Shown in pieces: positions 15,848 to 25,105 of a stretch of 64,000 bases of DNA (position 1 is its first letter; each line of letters opens with the position of its first letter). Source of the DNA: Inquilinus sp052113205. Lineage in GTDB: Bacteria > Pseudomonadota > Alphaproteobacteria > DSM-16000 > Inquilinaceae. The position numbers were made by a program, and so were the translations under genes. Under the pieces are notes generated by a model. It worked only from the letters and a program-made list of their open reading frames with translations. It was not told where the DNA came from and did not search any database. Where the stretch lies: NCBI RefSeq assembly GCF_052113205.1, contig NZ_JBFRCU010000022.1, positions 18,596 to 82,595 on the forward strand. Reading direction: 5' to 3'.

Positions 15848-18800
15848 CTACAAGGCGAAGTCGGACGCCTGCAGCGAGACGGCGCCGGTCAGCGTAATGT
15901 GGAAGTCGGAGACGCCGTCACCGTTGAGGTCGCCGGCAATGGTGGTGACGCCCCCGCCGACGGTGAAGCGCAACTCGCCGGCATGGCGGGTGAACAGGCT
16001 GGAGCCGATGAAGCTGAAGCCCTGGTCTCCAGCCACGGCCGAATTGGCGTCGATCGCCGCCAAGTCGATCTTGTCCAGCTGGGCCCGGCTGAAATCGGTG
16101 ATGCGATCGGCATTGGCGCCGGTCCCGCTGTCGCCGGACGCGATGAAGGCGAAGCGGTCGGCGCCGGCGCCGCCGGTCAGCGTATCCTTGCCTGCCCCGC
16201 CGCGGAGCACGTCGTTGCCGCCCCAGCCCTGCAGCGCATTGGCGCCGGCATTGCCGATCAGGGTATCGGCGTTCTGGCTGCCGGCCACGTTCTCGATCGA
16301 CACCAGGATGTCGCCCTGGGCCTCGGCGCCACCGATTGCGCCGGTGGCCAGGTTCACGCTGACCCCAGCCCAGCTGTTGTAGTAGCTGGCGGTGTCGCTG
16401 CCGGCACCGCCGTCGAGGCGGTCGGCCCCGGCGCCGCCGCGAAGCGCGTCGTCGCCGCCCCAGCCCTGCAGGATGTTGACGCCGGCGTTACCCGCGAGGG
16501 TGTCGTTGAATTGGCCGCCGGTAAGGTTCTCGATCGAGACCAAGCGATCACCCTTGGCTTCGCCGCCGCTAGCGATCCCGGTGCCCAGATCGATCGAGAC
16601 GCCGGTGGTGGCGTAATAGTAGCTGGCCGCGTCGTTGCCGTCGCCGCCGTCGAGCACATCCGCCCCAACGCCGCCGCGAAGCACGTCGTTGCCGCCCTGG
16701 CCCTCCAGCCAGTTGGCGCGGGCATCGCCGATGAGGATGTCGTTGGCCTGGCTGCCGTCGACGTTCTCGATCGAAACGAGGATGTCGCCCTGGGCGTCGC
16801 CGCCGCTGCCGACACCGGCGGCCAGATCCGCCGTGACCCCGACGCTGCTGGTCTCGTAGCTGGCAGTGTCGGTACCGGCACCGCCGTCGAGGCGGTCGGG
16901 CCCGACGCCGCCGCGGAGCAGGTCATTGCCGTCCCCGCCCTGCAGCGTGTTGGCGCTGGTATTGCCGATCAAGGTGTCGGCCGCCTTGCTCCCGGAGATA
17001 TTCTCAATCGAGACTAGGATGTCGCCCTGGGCGTCACCGCCGCTGACCAAGCCGGTGGACAGATCCACAGTGATCCCGGCCCAGCTATCGTCGTAGCTGA
17101 CGGTGTCGCTGCCTTCACCGCCATCGATGCGATCGGACCCGTTGTAGTCGAGGATTGTGTCGTTGCCGACGCCGCCGTCGATTCGGTCGTTCCCATAGTA
17201 GTCAGAGATCGTATCGTTGCCGGCACCGCCGACGATGCGGTCGTTCCCATAGTAGTCAGAGATCGTGTCATTGCCGGCACCGCCGTCGATGCGGTCGTCT
17301 CCTCCTTCATAGCTGTCATAGATCGTGTCGCTGCCGGCACCTCCAAACAGGACGTCGTTGGAGTAGGTGCCGTCGATGGTGAGAGGGCTGGTTGACGTTC
17401 TGAAGATGAAATCGGCGTTGCTCAAGCTGCTCAGGGCGACGTTCTTGATGCGGATGATTTCGGGGCCCCAACTTTCAGAGCCGAAGGTGATGACGACGTC
17501 GTTGCCGTCCTGGTTCATGAAGGGCAGGAGTCTGCCGAAATCGTCGACGTGGAAAAAGGTAAGATCGATCCTGTCGCCGTTAGCGTCGAAGTCGACGATT
17601 GTATCGGCGCCGAACCGGCGCAGGTTGAAGACGAAGACATCGTCGCCGGGGCCACCGACCAGGCTGTTGTCGGCACTGCTGCCGATAATCGTGTCGTTAC
17701 CGGCACCGCCGAACAGGACTTCGTGCTCGTAGTCGTAGCCGGTGCCGATGACAGTGAGAGGGCTGTTCGAGGTGTTGAAGATGAAATCCGCGGTGCTCAG
17801 GCTGCCCAGGGAAACGTTCAGGAGGCGTATGCTCTCGCCGAAGTCGCTGAAGGTGATGACGACGTCGTTGCCCTTCTGGGCCATGAAGGGCAGGAGGCTG
17901 GCGATATCGGCGATGTGAAGAGCGAACAGATCGATCCTGTCGCCGTTGGTGTCGAAGTCGGCGATCGTGTCGTAGCCGAACTCGCGCTGGTTATAGATGA
18001 AGACATCGTTTCCGGTGCCTCCCATGAACCAGCTGCCACCGATGAGACGGTCGTCGCCGCCACCGCCGACGAGAGATCCGAAACCTGAGATAAGATCATT
18101 GCCGTTGCCGCCGAACAGGACGCCCTCGCTATCAGGGGAACGGGTAACGACGAGCCACGTGGGCGACGTGTTGAAGATGAAATCATCGTCGCTCAAGCTG
18201 CTCAGGGTGACATTCTTGAGGCGAATGGTTTCACTATACAGGCTCCAGGAATCGCGGGCGGGTTCAAGGATGATGACCACGTCGGTGCGGTCCTGGACCA
18301 TGAAGGGCCGCAGGCTGGCGAGATCGGCGACATGGAGATAGGACAGATCGATCCTGTCGCCATTGATGTCGAAATCGGCAATCGTGTCGTCGTTGAACTC
18401 GCGGCTGTTGTAGACGAAGACGTCATGACCTGCATTGCCGACCAGCCAGTCGTCGCCGGTGCCGCCGATGATGCGGTCGTTGCCGGCGCCACCGATGAGG
18501 GTGTCGTTGGTACCGCCACCTGAAATCGTGTCGTTGCCGGCGCCGCCGAACAGGACGTCGCGCTGGTCGGTGCCTGTGACGGTGAGGGCGCTGGCCGACG
18601 TGTTGAAGACGAAATCGGTGCTGCTGAGGCTGGACAGGGCGATGTTCTTGATGCGGATGCCTTCGGTATAGCCGTCATGGCCGAGGCTGATGAAGACGTC
18701 GTTGCCCTCCTGGCGCAGGACGTGCCACAGGCTGGCGAAATCGGCGACATGGAGATAGGAGAGGTCGATCCGGTCACCATTGGTGTTGAAGTCGGTGACG

Positions 18801-18952
18801 ATGTCGTAGCCGAACCCCCGCGTGTCGTAGACGAAGACGTCGTTGCCGGCGCCTCCGGTCAGCGTGTCGTCGCCGCCGCGGCCGGTGATCCGATCGTCGC
18901 CGGTGCCGCCTATGATGGTCTCGCCCGCATCGGTTCCAATGTAATTCGCCAT
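15848..18952 (-). CDS. RTX-type calcium-binding protein 3, modular, type I secretion substrate
   Basis: 1034 residues. The start at 18952 has GGGGAAG ahead. The N-terminal half holds four diverged copies of the long module of RTX gene 2 (FVYDTRGFGYD, NGDRIDLSYLHVAD, IRIKNIALSSLS, DFVFNTS) with marker spacings of 417, 417 and 366 bases. A tract of short DRIxGGAGNDTISDYYGN repeats follows. Then come 79-residue modules at an exact 237-base period (16382, 16619, 16856, 17093), and the common secretion domain ending SDFAL. The N-terminal modules are less GC-rich and less alike than those of gene 2, so they are older or under different selection. Confidence 0.85.
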   Translation of the reverse strand: MANYIGTDAGETIIGGTGDDRITGRGGDDTLTGGAGNDVFVYDTRGFGYDIVTDFNTNGDRIDLSYLHVADFASLWHVLRQEGNDVFISLGHDGYTEGIRIKNIALSSLSSTDFVFNTSASALTVTGTDQRDVLFGGAGNDTISGGGTNDTLIGGAGNDRIIGGTGDDWLVGNAGHDVFVYNSREFNDDTIADFDINGDRIDLSYLHVADLASLRPFMVQDRTDVVIILEPARDSWSLYSETIRLKNVTLSSLSDDDFIFNTSPTWLVVTRSPDSEGVLFGGNGNDLISGFGSLVGGGGDDRLIGGSWFMGGTGNDVFIYNQREFGYDTIADFDTNGDRIDLFALHIADIASLLPFMAQKGNDVVITFSDFGESIRLLNVSLGSLSTADFIFNTSNSPLTVIGTGYDYEHEVLFGGAGNDTIIGSSADNSLVGGPGDDVFVFNLRRFGADTIVDFDANGDRIDLTFFHVDDFGRLLPFMNQDGNDVVITFGSESWGPEIIRIKNVALSSLSNADFIFRTSTSPLTIDGTYSNDVLFGGAGSDTIYDSYEGGDDRIDGGAGNDTISDYYGNDRIVGGAGNDTISDYYGNDRIDGGVGNDTILDYNGSDRIDGGEGSDTVSYDDSWAGITVDLSTGLVSGGDAQGDILVSIENISGSKAADTLIGNTSANTLQGGDGNDLLRGGVGPDRLDGGAGTDTASYETSSVGVTADLAAGVGSGGDAQGDILVSIENVDGSQANDILIGDARANWLEGQGGNDVLRGGVGADVLDGGDGNDAASYYYATTGVSIDLGTGIASGGEAKGDRLVSIENLTGGQFNDTLAGNAGVNILQGWGGDDALRGGAGADRLDGGAGSDTASYYNSWAGVSVNLATGAIGGAEAQGDILVSIENVAGSQNADTLIGNAGANALQGWGGNDVLRGGAGKDTLTGGAGADRFAFIASGDSGTGANADRITDFSRAQLDKIDLAAIDANSAVAGDQGFSFIGSSLFTRHAGELRFTVGGGVTTIAGDLNGDGVSDFHITLTGAVSLQASDFAL

Positions 18953-19152
18953 TGCGTCTTCCCCCTCCCGCAATTCGATCGACTATCCGCCAAACGGCAC
19001 TCGCCTTCGCACGATGGCGAAGGCGTGGGCCCAATCTCTCATCTCCTATGGGGTCGCCGGTCCTGCCGTCGGCACAACCGCAGCCTCAGCCGCCGCGTTC
19101 GAGCCCGGTCATGACGTGCAAAATGTCTCTCCCCCCACCCGATGTGAAGTTT

Positions 19153-19192
19153 GTCTCAAATCTCGGCGGTCGGCAATTCGCTGAATTGAGAC
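19153..19192 (-). promoter_or_regulatory. inverted repeat upstream of RTX gene 3
   Basis: GTCTCAA and TTGAGAC are 7-base inverted arms 26 bases apart in the 256-base gap between the EamA transporter gene and RTX gene 3. TTGAGA could be a -35 element for RTX gene 3. I see no good -10. This is weak evidence. Confidence 0.2.
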
Positions 19193-19208
19193 CCTGTCGC
19201 GTCGCCCG

Positions 19209-20075
19209 TCAGGCCCGGCCTGCCCGGTGCAGGGCGACGCCGGCCATCACCAGGGCGATGCCGGTCAGGTCCCGGGTCGAGGGGATCTGTCCCAGCACCA
19301 GGATTCCGATCCCGGTGGCGGTGGCGGGCAGCAGCGACAGCATCAGTGCGAAGCTGGCGCGCGGCAGCCGGGCCATGGCCAGCAGGTCGCAGACATAGGG
19401 GATGACCGAGGAGGCGATGCCGACCCCGATCCCGGCCAGCAGCAGCACCGGGTCGGTCAGCGCCGGCAGGGCCGGGCCCAGCCCGAACGGGGTGATCGCC
19501 ACCAGCGCCGCCAGCATAGCCGCCGCCAGCCCATCGATGCCGTCGGCCCCGGCGATGCGATGGGCCAGCATGATATAGGCGACGAACAGCGCGGCATTGG
19601 CGAAGGCCAGGGCATAGCCCAGAACGTCGCCCTCCAGCCGGATCTGGGTCAGCATCGCCACCCCGGCCGCCGCCACGCTCAGCGCCACCAGGTTGCGCCG
19701 GCTGCGCAGCCCGGCCGCGGCCAGGCCGATCGGCCCCAGGAACTCGATGGCGCCGACCGTGGCCAGCGGCAGCCGGGCGATGGCCAAATAGAAGCAGGCG
19801 TTCATCGCCGCCAGCACCAGGCCGAGGCCGACAAGCGTCCAGCGATCGGCGCGGCTGCTGCGCCGCCACAGCCGCCAGGGCCGGCGCCACAGCGCGAACA
19901 CCAGGGCGGCGGTGGCGATGCGCAGCCAGGCGACGCCCAGCACCTCGACCGCGCCGAACAGCAGCACGGCGCAGGCCGGCCCGAGATAGTGGAACACGGC
20001 GCTGACGACGAAGAACAGCTGCGGCGGCAGCCGCTGGGCCAGCGGTAGGGCGGCGGAGGTCTCGGGCGTCGACAT
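19209..20075 (-). CDS. EamA/RhtA-family DMT transporter
   Basis: 288 residues, about ten hydrophobic segments in two EamA halves (VGAIEFLGPIGLA and SVIPYVCDLLAMARL regions), like RhtA-type amino acid/homoserine exporters. The start at 20075 is chosen because longer versions would run through the divergent regulator gene. It is divergent from an Lrp-family regulator, 93 bases apart if that gene starts at TTG 20169. This is a common arrangement for amino acid exporters. Confidence 0.88.
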   Translation of the reverse strand: MSTPETSAALPLAQRLPPQLFFVVSAVFHYLGPACAVLLFGAVEVLGVAWLRIATAALVFALWRRPWRLWRRSSRADRWTLVGLGLVLAAMNACFYLAIARLPLATVGAIEFLGPIGLAAAGLRSRRNLVALSVAAAGVAMLTQIRLEGDVLGYALAFANAALFVAYIMLAHRIAGADGIDGLAAAMLAALVAITPFGLGPALPALTDPVLLLAGIGVGIASSVIPYVCDLLAMARLPRASFALMLSLLPATATGIGILVLGQIPSTRDLTGIALVMAGVALHRAGRA

Positions 20076-20168
20076 GGCCGCAAGATTTGCATGCGCCGGC
20101 GCTGCGGCCCATGGTCGGTCGAAGCCCCGTGCCATCATCTGCCTTCGTTCCGAAGGGAGTTCGTCGAA

Positions 20169-20633
20169 TTGGCCTTCCAGGTCTCGCCGCTGCTCGCCGA
20201 CGAGCGCAACCTCGCTTTGCTCCGCCTGCTGCAGGCCGAGCCGCGGCTGGGCGTGGCCGAGCTGGCCCGGCGGATCGGCATGTCGGCGCCGGCGGTGCGC
20301 GAGCGGCTGCTGCGGCTGGAGGAGGCGGGGGTGATCCGCGGCTGGCGGCTGGAGCTGGAGCCGCGGGCGCTCGGCTATCCGCTGACCGTGTTTGTCCGCA
20401 TCCGGCCGATGCCGGGGCAACTGCCGAAGATCGCCGAGCTGGCGCGGGCGATGCCGCAGGTGGCGGAGTGCCACCGCATCACCGGCGAGGACTGCTTCAT
20501 CCTGAAGGTGCATGTCGAGGCGATCGAGACGCTGGACCGGCTGCTCGACCGCTTCCTGGCGCATGGCCAGACCACCACCTCGATCGTCCAGTCCACCCCG
20601 GTGCCGCCGCGCGACCCGCCGCTCCCGGGATAG
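20169..20633 (+). CDS. Lrp/AsnC-family transcriptional regulator
   Basis: 154 residues: N-terminal winged helix (LADERNLALLRLLQAEPRLGVAELARRIGMSAPAVRERLLRL in the reading frame) and a C-terminal RAM/AsnC domain (ITGEDCFILKVHVEAIETLDRLLDRF). The frame has an ATG at 20091, but that would leave 15 bases to the divergent gene. The TTG at 20169, with AAGGGAG 9 bases ahead, gives the normal family length. It probably controls the divergent EamA exporter in response to an amino acid. Confidence 0.85.
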   Translation: MAFQVSPLLADERNLALLRLLQAEPRLGVAELARRIGMSAPAVRERLLRLEEAGVIRGWRLELEPRALGYPLTVFVRIRPMPGQLPKIAELARAMPQVAECHRITGEDCFILKVHVEAIETLDRLLDRFLAHGQTTTSIVQSTPVPPRDPPLPG

Positions 20634-20666
20634 GGCCCGGCGGGCCGGCCGGGGCTACAGCCGGGG

Positions 20667-21257
20667 TTACAACCCCCGGCGCGAGCGCAGGGCGGCGACC
20701 AGCGTGCCGTCGTCGAGATAGTCCAGCTCGCCGCCCACCGGCACGCCATGCGCCAGGCGGGTGATGCTGGGGCCGGCGCCCTCCAGCTTCTCGGCCAGGT
20801 AATGCGCCGTGGTCTGGCCGTCGACCGTGGCGTTCAGGGCCAGGATCACCTCGGTCACCCCTGGCTCGCGGGCGCGGGCCAGCAGGCGCGGGACCGACAG
20901 GTCCTCCGGCCCGATGCCGTCGATCGCCGACAGCGTGCCGCCCAGCACGTGGTAGCGGCCGCGGAAGGCGCGGGCCCGCTCCAGCGCCCACAGGTCGGCC
21001 ACCTGCTCGACCACGCAGATCACCCCGGCGTCGCGGGCCGGGTCGCTGCAGATCGGGCAGGGGTCGACGGTGTCGAGGTTGCCGCAGACCGAGCACGGCA
21101 CGATCGCCGTGGCCGCCGCGTCCAGCGCCTCGGCCAGCGGGCGCATGACGGTGTCGCGGTGGCGCAGCAGATGCAGCGCGATCCGGCGCGCCGACCGCGG
21201 CCCCAGCCCCGGCAGCCGCGCCAGCAGGTCCATCATGGTGGCGATCTCGCCGCTCAT
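20667..21257 (-). CDS. recR: recombination mediator protein RecR
   Basis: 196 residues, the standard length. An N-terminal helix-hairpin-helix (LPGLGPRSARRIALHLL), a four-cysteine zinc finger (CSVCGN, CPICSD), a Toprim domain (ICVVEQVADLWALE, YHVLGG) and the C-terminal LDYLDDGTLVAALRSR are in order. With RecF/RecO it helps load RecA on gapped DNA. It stands alone: the usual dnaX and ybaB neighbours are not upstream, where there is a tRNA gene on the other strand. Confidence 0.95.
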   Translation of the reverse strand: MSGEIATMMDLLARLPGLGPRSARRIALHLLRHRDTVMRPLAEALDAAATAIVPCSVCGNLDTVDPCPICSDPARDAGVICVVEQVADLWALERARAFRGRYHVLGGTLSAIDGIGPEDLSVPRLLARAREPGVTEVILALNATVDGQTTAHYLAEKLEGAGPSITRLAHGVPVGGELDYLDDGTLVAALRSRRGL

Positions 21258-21396
21258 CCGCGCTCCACTCCCGCCGCCCTCCCGGGCATCGATCCTATCC
21301 GACGGACTTTCTAGCACAGCAGGCGAAACCGAACCCGTCGCGATCGCACCGAGGCGCCTTGAACGGCATCGCCGCTTCGCCTATAACCGACGGCGC

Positions 21397-21470
21397 GCGG
21401 GTGTAGCTCAATGGTAGAGCAGAAGCTTCCCAAGCTTACGACGAGGGTTCGATTCCCTTCACCCGCTCCA
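21397..21470 (+). tRNA. tRNA-Gly (anticodon CCC)
   Basis: A complete cloverleaf: acceptor GCGGGTG/CACCCGC with discriminator T and encoded CCA, D-arm GCTC/GAGC, anticodon stem GAAGC/GCTTA with the loop TTCCCAA, and T-arm GAGGG/CCCTT around TTCGATT. The loop puts CCC at positions 34-36. It reads GGG codons only, in agreement with the high GC of the genome. Confidence 0.95.
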
Positions 21471-21581
21471 GCCTCCCGATCACCGCCGCCCGATCTTTCA
21501 TGACCGTCCCGCGCCCGCGGCCGGTTCCGCTCGCCTCCGCCTCCGCCTAAGCTTCCCGGCGGCACCGACCGAAGGGGAACC

Positions 21582-22943
21582 ATGCCTGACGCGACCAAGG
21601 CCGCCGATCCGGCGCAGGAATGCCTCGACTTCCTGGCCCGGCACCGCGACATCCGCTTCGTCGACATCCTGCTGACCGATGCCTGCGGCGTGCAGCGCGG
21701 CAAGCGCATCCCGAGGGCCGAGCTGGAGCGGATCTGGCGCAACGGCCGCTACATGCCCGGCTCGATCATCAGCCTCGACATCACCGGGGCGGATGTCGAG
21801 GAGACCGGCCTGGTGTGGGAGGACGGCGACGCCGACCGCACCGCCCGCCCGATCCCCGGCACGCTGGTGCCGGTGCCGTGGAAAGCCGAGCCCTCGGCCC
21901 AGGTCCTGCTGACCCTGTTCGAGCTGGACGGCGCGCCCTCTGCCTACGACCCGCGCCAGGTGCTGTCCCGGGTGGTGTCGCGGCTGGCCGCCGACGGCCT
22001 GCATCCCGTGGTGGCGGTGGAGCTGGAGTTCTACGTCTTCGACGAATCCTGGCGCGAGACCGGGCGGCCGATCCCGCCGCGCGGCGCCAGCACCGGCAAG
22101 CAAGCCTATGGCATGGCCGATCTCGACGAGCTCGGCGACTTCCTGGCCGATCTCTACGCCTGCTGCGAGGTCCAGGGCCTGCCGGCCGACACCGCGATCA
22201 GCGAATACGCGCCGGGCCAGGTCGAGATCAACCTGAAGCACCGCGCCGACGCGCTGCGGGCGGCCGACGACGCCATCCTGTACAAGCGGCTGGTCCGCGC
22301 CGTGGCCCGGCGGCACGGCATGGAGGCCACCTTCATGGCCAAGCCCTATGCCGGCGAGACCGGCAGCGGCACCCATCTGCACATCAGCCTGGCCGATGAG
22401 GACGGCGGCAACCGCTTCGCGGCGGAGGGCGGTGACGACCTGCTGCGCCACGCCATCGGCGGCATGGGGGCGACGATCCGCGACGGCATGCTGGTGTTCG
22501 CACCGAACGCCAACTCCTACCGGCGGTTCCAGACCCTCAGCTATGCGCCGCTTGCCCCGACCTGGGGCGTCAACAACCGCACGGTGGCGCTGCGCGTCCC
22601 GATCGGCCCGCCGGCGGCGAAGCATGTCGAGCATCGGGTGGCCGGCGCCGACGCCAACCCCTATCTGGCGCTGGCGGCGGCGCTGGCCGGGATGCATCGC
22701 GGCATCCTCGACCGGCGCGACCCCGGCCCGCCGGTGACCGGCAACGGCTATGGCACCCCGGCCTCGGACATCCCGCCGAACTGGCTGGATTCGATCCGCG
22801 ACTTCCGCGCCTCGGCCCTGATGCGCGACTATCTCGGCGACGCCTTCGTCGACGCCTTCGCCAAGATCAAGCTGGCCGAATACCGCCGCTTCCACAGCCA
22901 GGTGCCGCCGCTGGATTTCGATTGGTACGTCAAGGTGGTGTGA
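21582..22943 (+). CDS. glutamine synthetase family enzyme, gamma-glutamylpolyamine synthetase-like (PuuA type)
   Basis: 453 residues with the glutamine synthetase fold: an N-terminal beta-grasp part and a catalytic part with VELEFYVFD (metal-binding glutamates), APGQVEINLKH, GSGTHLHISL and NRTVALRVPIG. The RFVDILLTDACGVQRGKRIP opening is typical of PuuA-like members that join glutamate to polyamines or amines. No puu genes are adjacent, so the amine is unknown. The ATG at 21582 follows GAAGGGG. It ends opposite a palindromic repeat. Confidence 0.85.
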   Translation: MPDATKAADPAQECLDFLARHRDIRFVDILLTDACGVQRGKRIPRAELERIWRNGRYMPGSIISLDITGADVEETGLVWEDGDADRTARPIPGTLVPVPWKAEPSAQVLLTLFELDGAPSAYDPRQVLSRVVSRLAADGLHPVVAVELEFYVFDESWRETGRPIPPRGASTGKQAYGMADLDELGDFLADLYACCEVQGLPADTAISEYAPGQVEINLKHRADALRAADDAILYKRLVRAVARRHGMEATFMAKPYAGETGSGTHLHISLADEDGGNRFAAEGGDDLLRHAIGGMGATIRDGMLVFAPNANSYRRFQTLSYAPLAPTWGVNNRTVALRVPIGPPAAKHVEHRVAGADANPYLALAAALAGMHRGILDRRDPGPPVTGNGYGTPASDIPPNWLDSIRDFRASALMRDYLGDAFVDAFAKIKLAEYRRFHSQVPPLDFDWYVKVV

Positions 22944-23014
22944 GGACGGACACTCGGCCAAAGAACGGATTGCCCCCCGCAGGCGAGACCTTTTCACAGC
23001 GCCCATCCCCTCAC

Positions 23015-23100
23015 CGTCATTGCGAGGAGGCGAAGCCGACGAAGCAATCCAGGGGCCAGTGCGAGCGGCCCTGGATTGCTTCGCTGCGCTCGCAATGACG
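23015..23100. repeat. dispersed palindromic element, family C
   Basis: CGTCATTGCGAG at 23015 and CTCGCAATGACG ending at 23100 are inverted ends of an 86-base element with further complementary inner parts (GAAGCAATCCAGG and CCTGGATTGCTTC). This element type is widespread in intergenic regions of alphaproteobacteria. Here it lies between two convergent genes and could end transcripts from both. Confidence 0.85.
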
Positions 23101-23178
23101 ATGTTGGGGATTCTGAAAAAACCTCGCAAACGAGAGAGGCCACGGAAAGGTGGCCCCTTCAGATGAGGGGCCAAGCCC

Positions 23179-24972
23179 TCACCACCCGCAGCTCTGGCCC
23201 TTGTTCTGCTCGGTCAGCCAGTCGTTCAGGGGCGTGAAATACTCGACCACCGCGCTGGCGTCGGTCTTCCGCTCGCCGGTGAAGGCCTCCAGCTCGTCCG
23301 GCCAGGGCTTGGACTGGCCCATCTCCAGCATCGCGTTGAAGCGCTGGCCGACCTGCTTGTCGCCATAGACCGAGCAGCGGTGCAACGGACCGGTCCAGCC
23401 GGCCTGCTGGCAGGCGGCGCGCTGGAACTGGAACTGGTAGATCGCCGCCAGGAAGTACCGGGTGTACGGCGTGTTGCCCGGGATGTGGTACTTGGCGCCG
23501 GGGTCGAAGGCGTCGGCCGGGCGCGGCCCCGGCGGCACCAGCCCCTGGTATTTCAGCCGCAGCGCCCACCAGGCGTCGTTGTACTGCTCCGGCGCCGCCT
23601 TCCCCGCGAACACCTCCCAGCGCCAGCGGTCGACCAAGAGGCCGAAAGGTAGGAAGGCGATCTTGTCGAGCGCCATCTTCAGCAGGAAGGGGATGTCGCC
23701 CTCGGCGCCCGGCACCTTGTCCAGCAGGCCGATCTGCTTCAGGTAAGTCGGAGTCAGCGCCGACAGCCCGACGAAATCGCCGATCGCCTCGTGGAACCCG
23801 TCATTGGCCCCGTTCTTGAACAGGTAAGGCTGGTCCTTGTAGGCGCGCTGATAGTAGTTGTGCCCAAGCTCGTGATGGACGGTGTAGAAATCCTCGCCGT
23901 TCACCTTGGTGCACATCTTGATGCGGACATCGTCGCGATCATCGAGGTCCCAGGCCGAGGCGTGGCAGACGACGTCGCGCCCCTCCGGCCGGACGATCTG
24001 CGAGCGCTGCCAGAACGTCTCCGGCAAGGGCGCCAGGCCCAGCGAGGTGTAGAAGGCCTCGCCGGTCTTCACCATCCTGGTGGCGTCGTAGCCGGCATCG
24101 ACCAGCAGCTTGTCCAGGCTGTAGCCCGCGGCCTCGTCCTTCGGCGCCACCAGGTCGTAGATGTTGCCCCAGGACTGGGCCCACATGTTGCCCAGCAGGT
24201 CGGCGCGGATCGGGCCGGTCTTCGGCTGCACCGAATCGCCGTATTTCGCGTTCAGCCGGCCGCGGACATAGCAGTGCAGGTTCTGGTAGAACGGCTCGAC
24301 CTGGCCCCACAGCCGGTCGGTTTCGGCCGCGAACTCATCGGCCGGCATGTCGTCGCCGGACCGCCACAGCGCGCCGGTGTCGGCATAGCCCAGCGCCGTC
24401 GACCCCTCATTGGCCAGCGCCACCAGCCGGGCATAGTCCGGCCGCATCACCGGCGAGATGCTGTGCCAGCCCTCCCACACCGCCCTGGTCTCGGCCGGGT
24501 CGCGTGAGGCGGCCAGGATGTCCTCGGCATCGCTCAAGGTCAGGGTCTTGTCCTGCAGCTGGAATTCGCCGGTCGAGTAGGTGGAATCGAGCTTTGTGCT
24601 CAGCGTCGCCAGCTCGCGCGCGGCGCCTGGCCGGTCCGGCGCCGGCAGCACCAGGTTGCGCTTCAGGATGTCGAGCTTGCGCCGCGTCACCGGGTCCAGC
24701 GTGACCGCGTCGAAGCGCGAGGCCTGCTGGGCATAGGTGCTGGTCTTCTCGGTCCACTCGCCATTGGCCTTGGCCTCGAGCCACTGGGTGTCGTCGGTGA
24801 TGAAGGTGGCGCGCACCCAGGACGCCTTGTTGAGGTATTCGCTGGTGGCGGCCAGGTCGGCCTCGGCCTTGTCGACGAAGGCGCGGGCTTCGTCGGGGGT
24901 CTGGGCCGGGGCGGCGATGCCCCACAGCAGGGCGGCCGCGGCGGTGCCGGCGGCCAGCGGGCGGGATCTCAT
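23179..24972 (-). CDS. M2-family peptidyl-dipeptidase (ACE-like metallopeptidase)
   Basis: 597 residues from the ATG at 24972 (a second ATG 7 codons upstream is possible). It begins with a signal peptide, so it is exported. The zinc site HELGH is at 367-371 and the third ligand glutamate at about 395 (FHEAIGD), the ACE pattern. M2 enzymes release dipeptides from peptide C-termini. Length is that of a single catalytic domain. It is monocistronic here, convergent with the glutamine synthetase-like gene. A role in periplasmic peptide use is inferred. Confidence 0.92.
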   Translation of the reverse strand: MRSRPLAAGTAAAALLWGIAAPAQTPDEARAFVDKAEADLAATSEYLNKASWVRATFITDDTQWLEAKANGEWTEKTSTYAQQASRFDAVTLDPVTRRKLDILKRNLVLPAPDRPGAARELATLSTKLDSTYSTGEFQLQDKTLTLSDAEDILAASRDPAETRAVWEGWHSISPVMRPDYARLVALANEGSTALGYADTGALWRSGDDMPADEFAAETDRLWGQVEPFYQNLHCYVRGRLNAKYGDSVQPKTGPIRADLLGNMWAQSWGNIYDLVAPKDEAAGYSLDKLLVDAGYDATRMVKTGEAFYTSLGLAPLPETFWQRSQIVRPEGRDVVCHASAWDLDDRDDVRIKMCTKVNGEDFYTVHHELGHNYYQRAYKDQPYLFKNGANDGFHEAIGDFVGLSALTPTYLKQIGLLDKVPGAEGDIPFLLKMALDKIAFLPFGLLVDRWRWEVFAGKAAPEQYNDAWWALRLKYQGLVPPGPRPADAFDPGAKYHIPGNTPYTRYFLAAIYQFQFQRAACQQAGWTGPLHRCSVYGDKQVGQRFNAMLEMGQSKPWPDELEAFTGERKTDASAVVEYFTPLNDWLTEQNKGQSCGW

Positions 24973-25105
24973 CGGGACGGTCCCCCTATGCATTGAATTT
25001 TATGAGAAATTGCCGGCCTTCTCCCCATGGCCGGACCGATTGCGGCCATGGAAGGATGGCCGGGACTCGCCTGTCAACCGCGGCGTAGGAGTGGTGCCCT
25101 AGGCC

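Noticed and set aside
13500..18950. Regularly spaced repeats that could be taken for a CRISPR array or satellite DNA
   Set aside because: The periods are multiples of three, lie in frame within RTX genes, and there are no unique spacers or cas genes.
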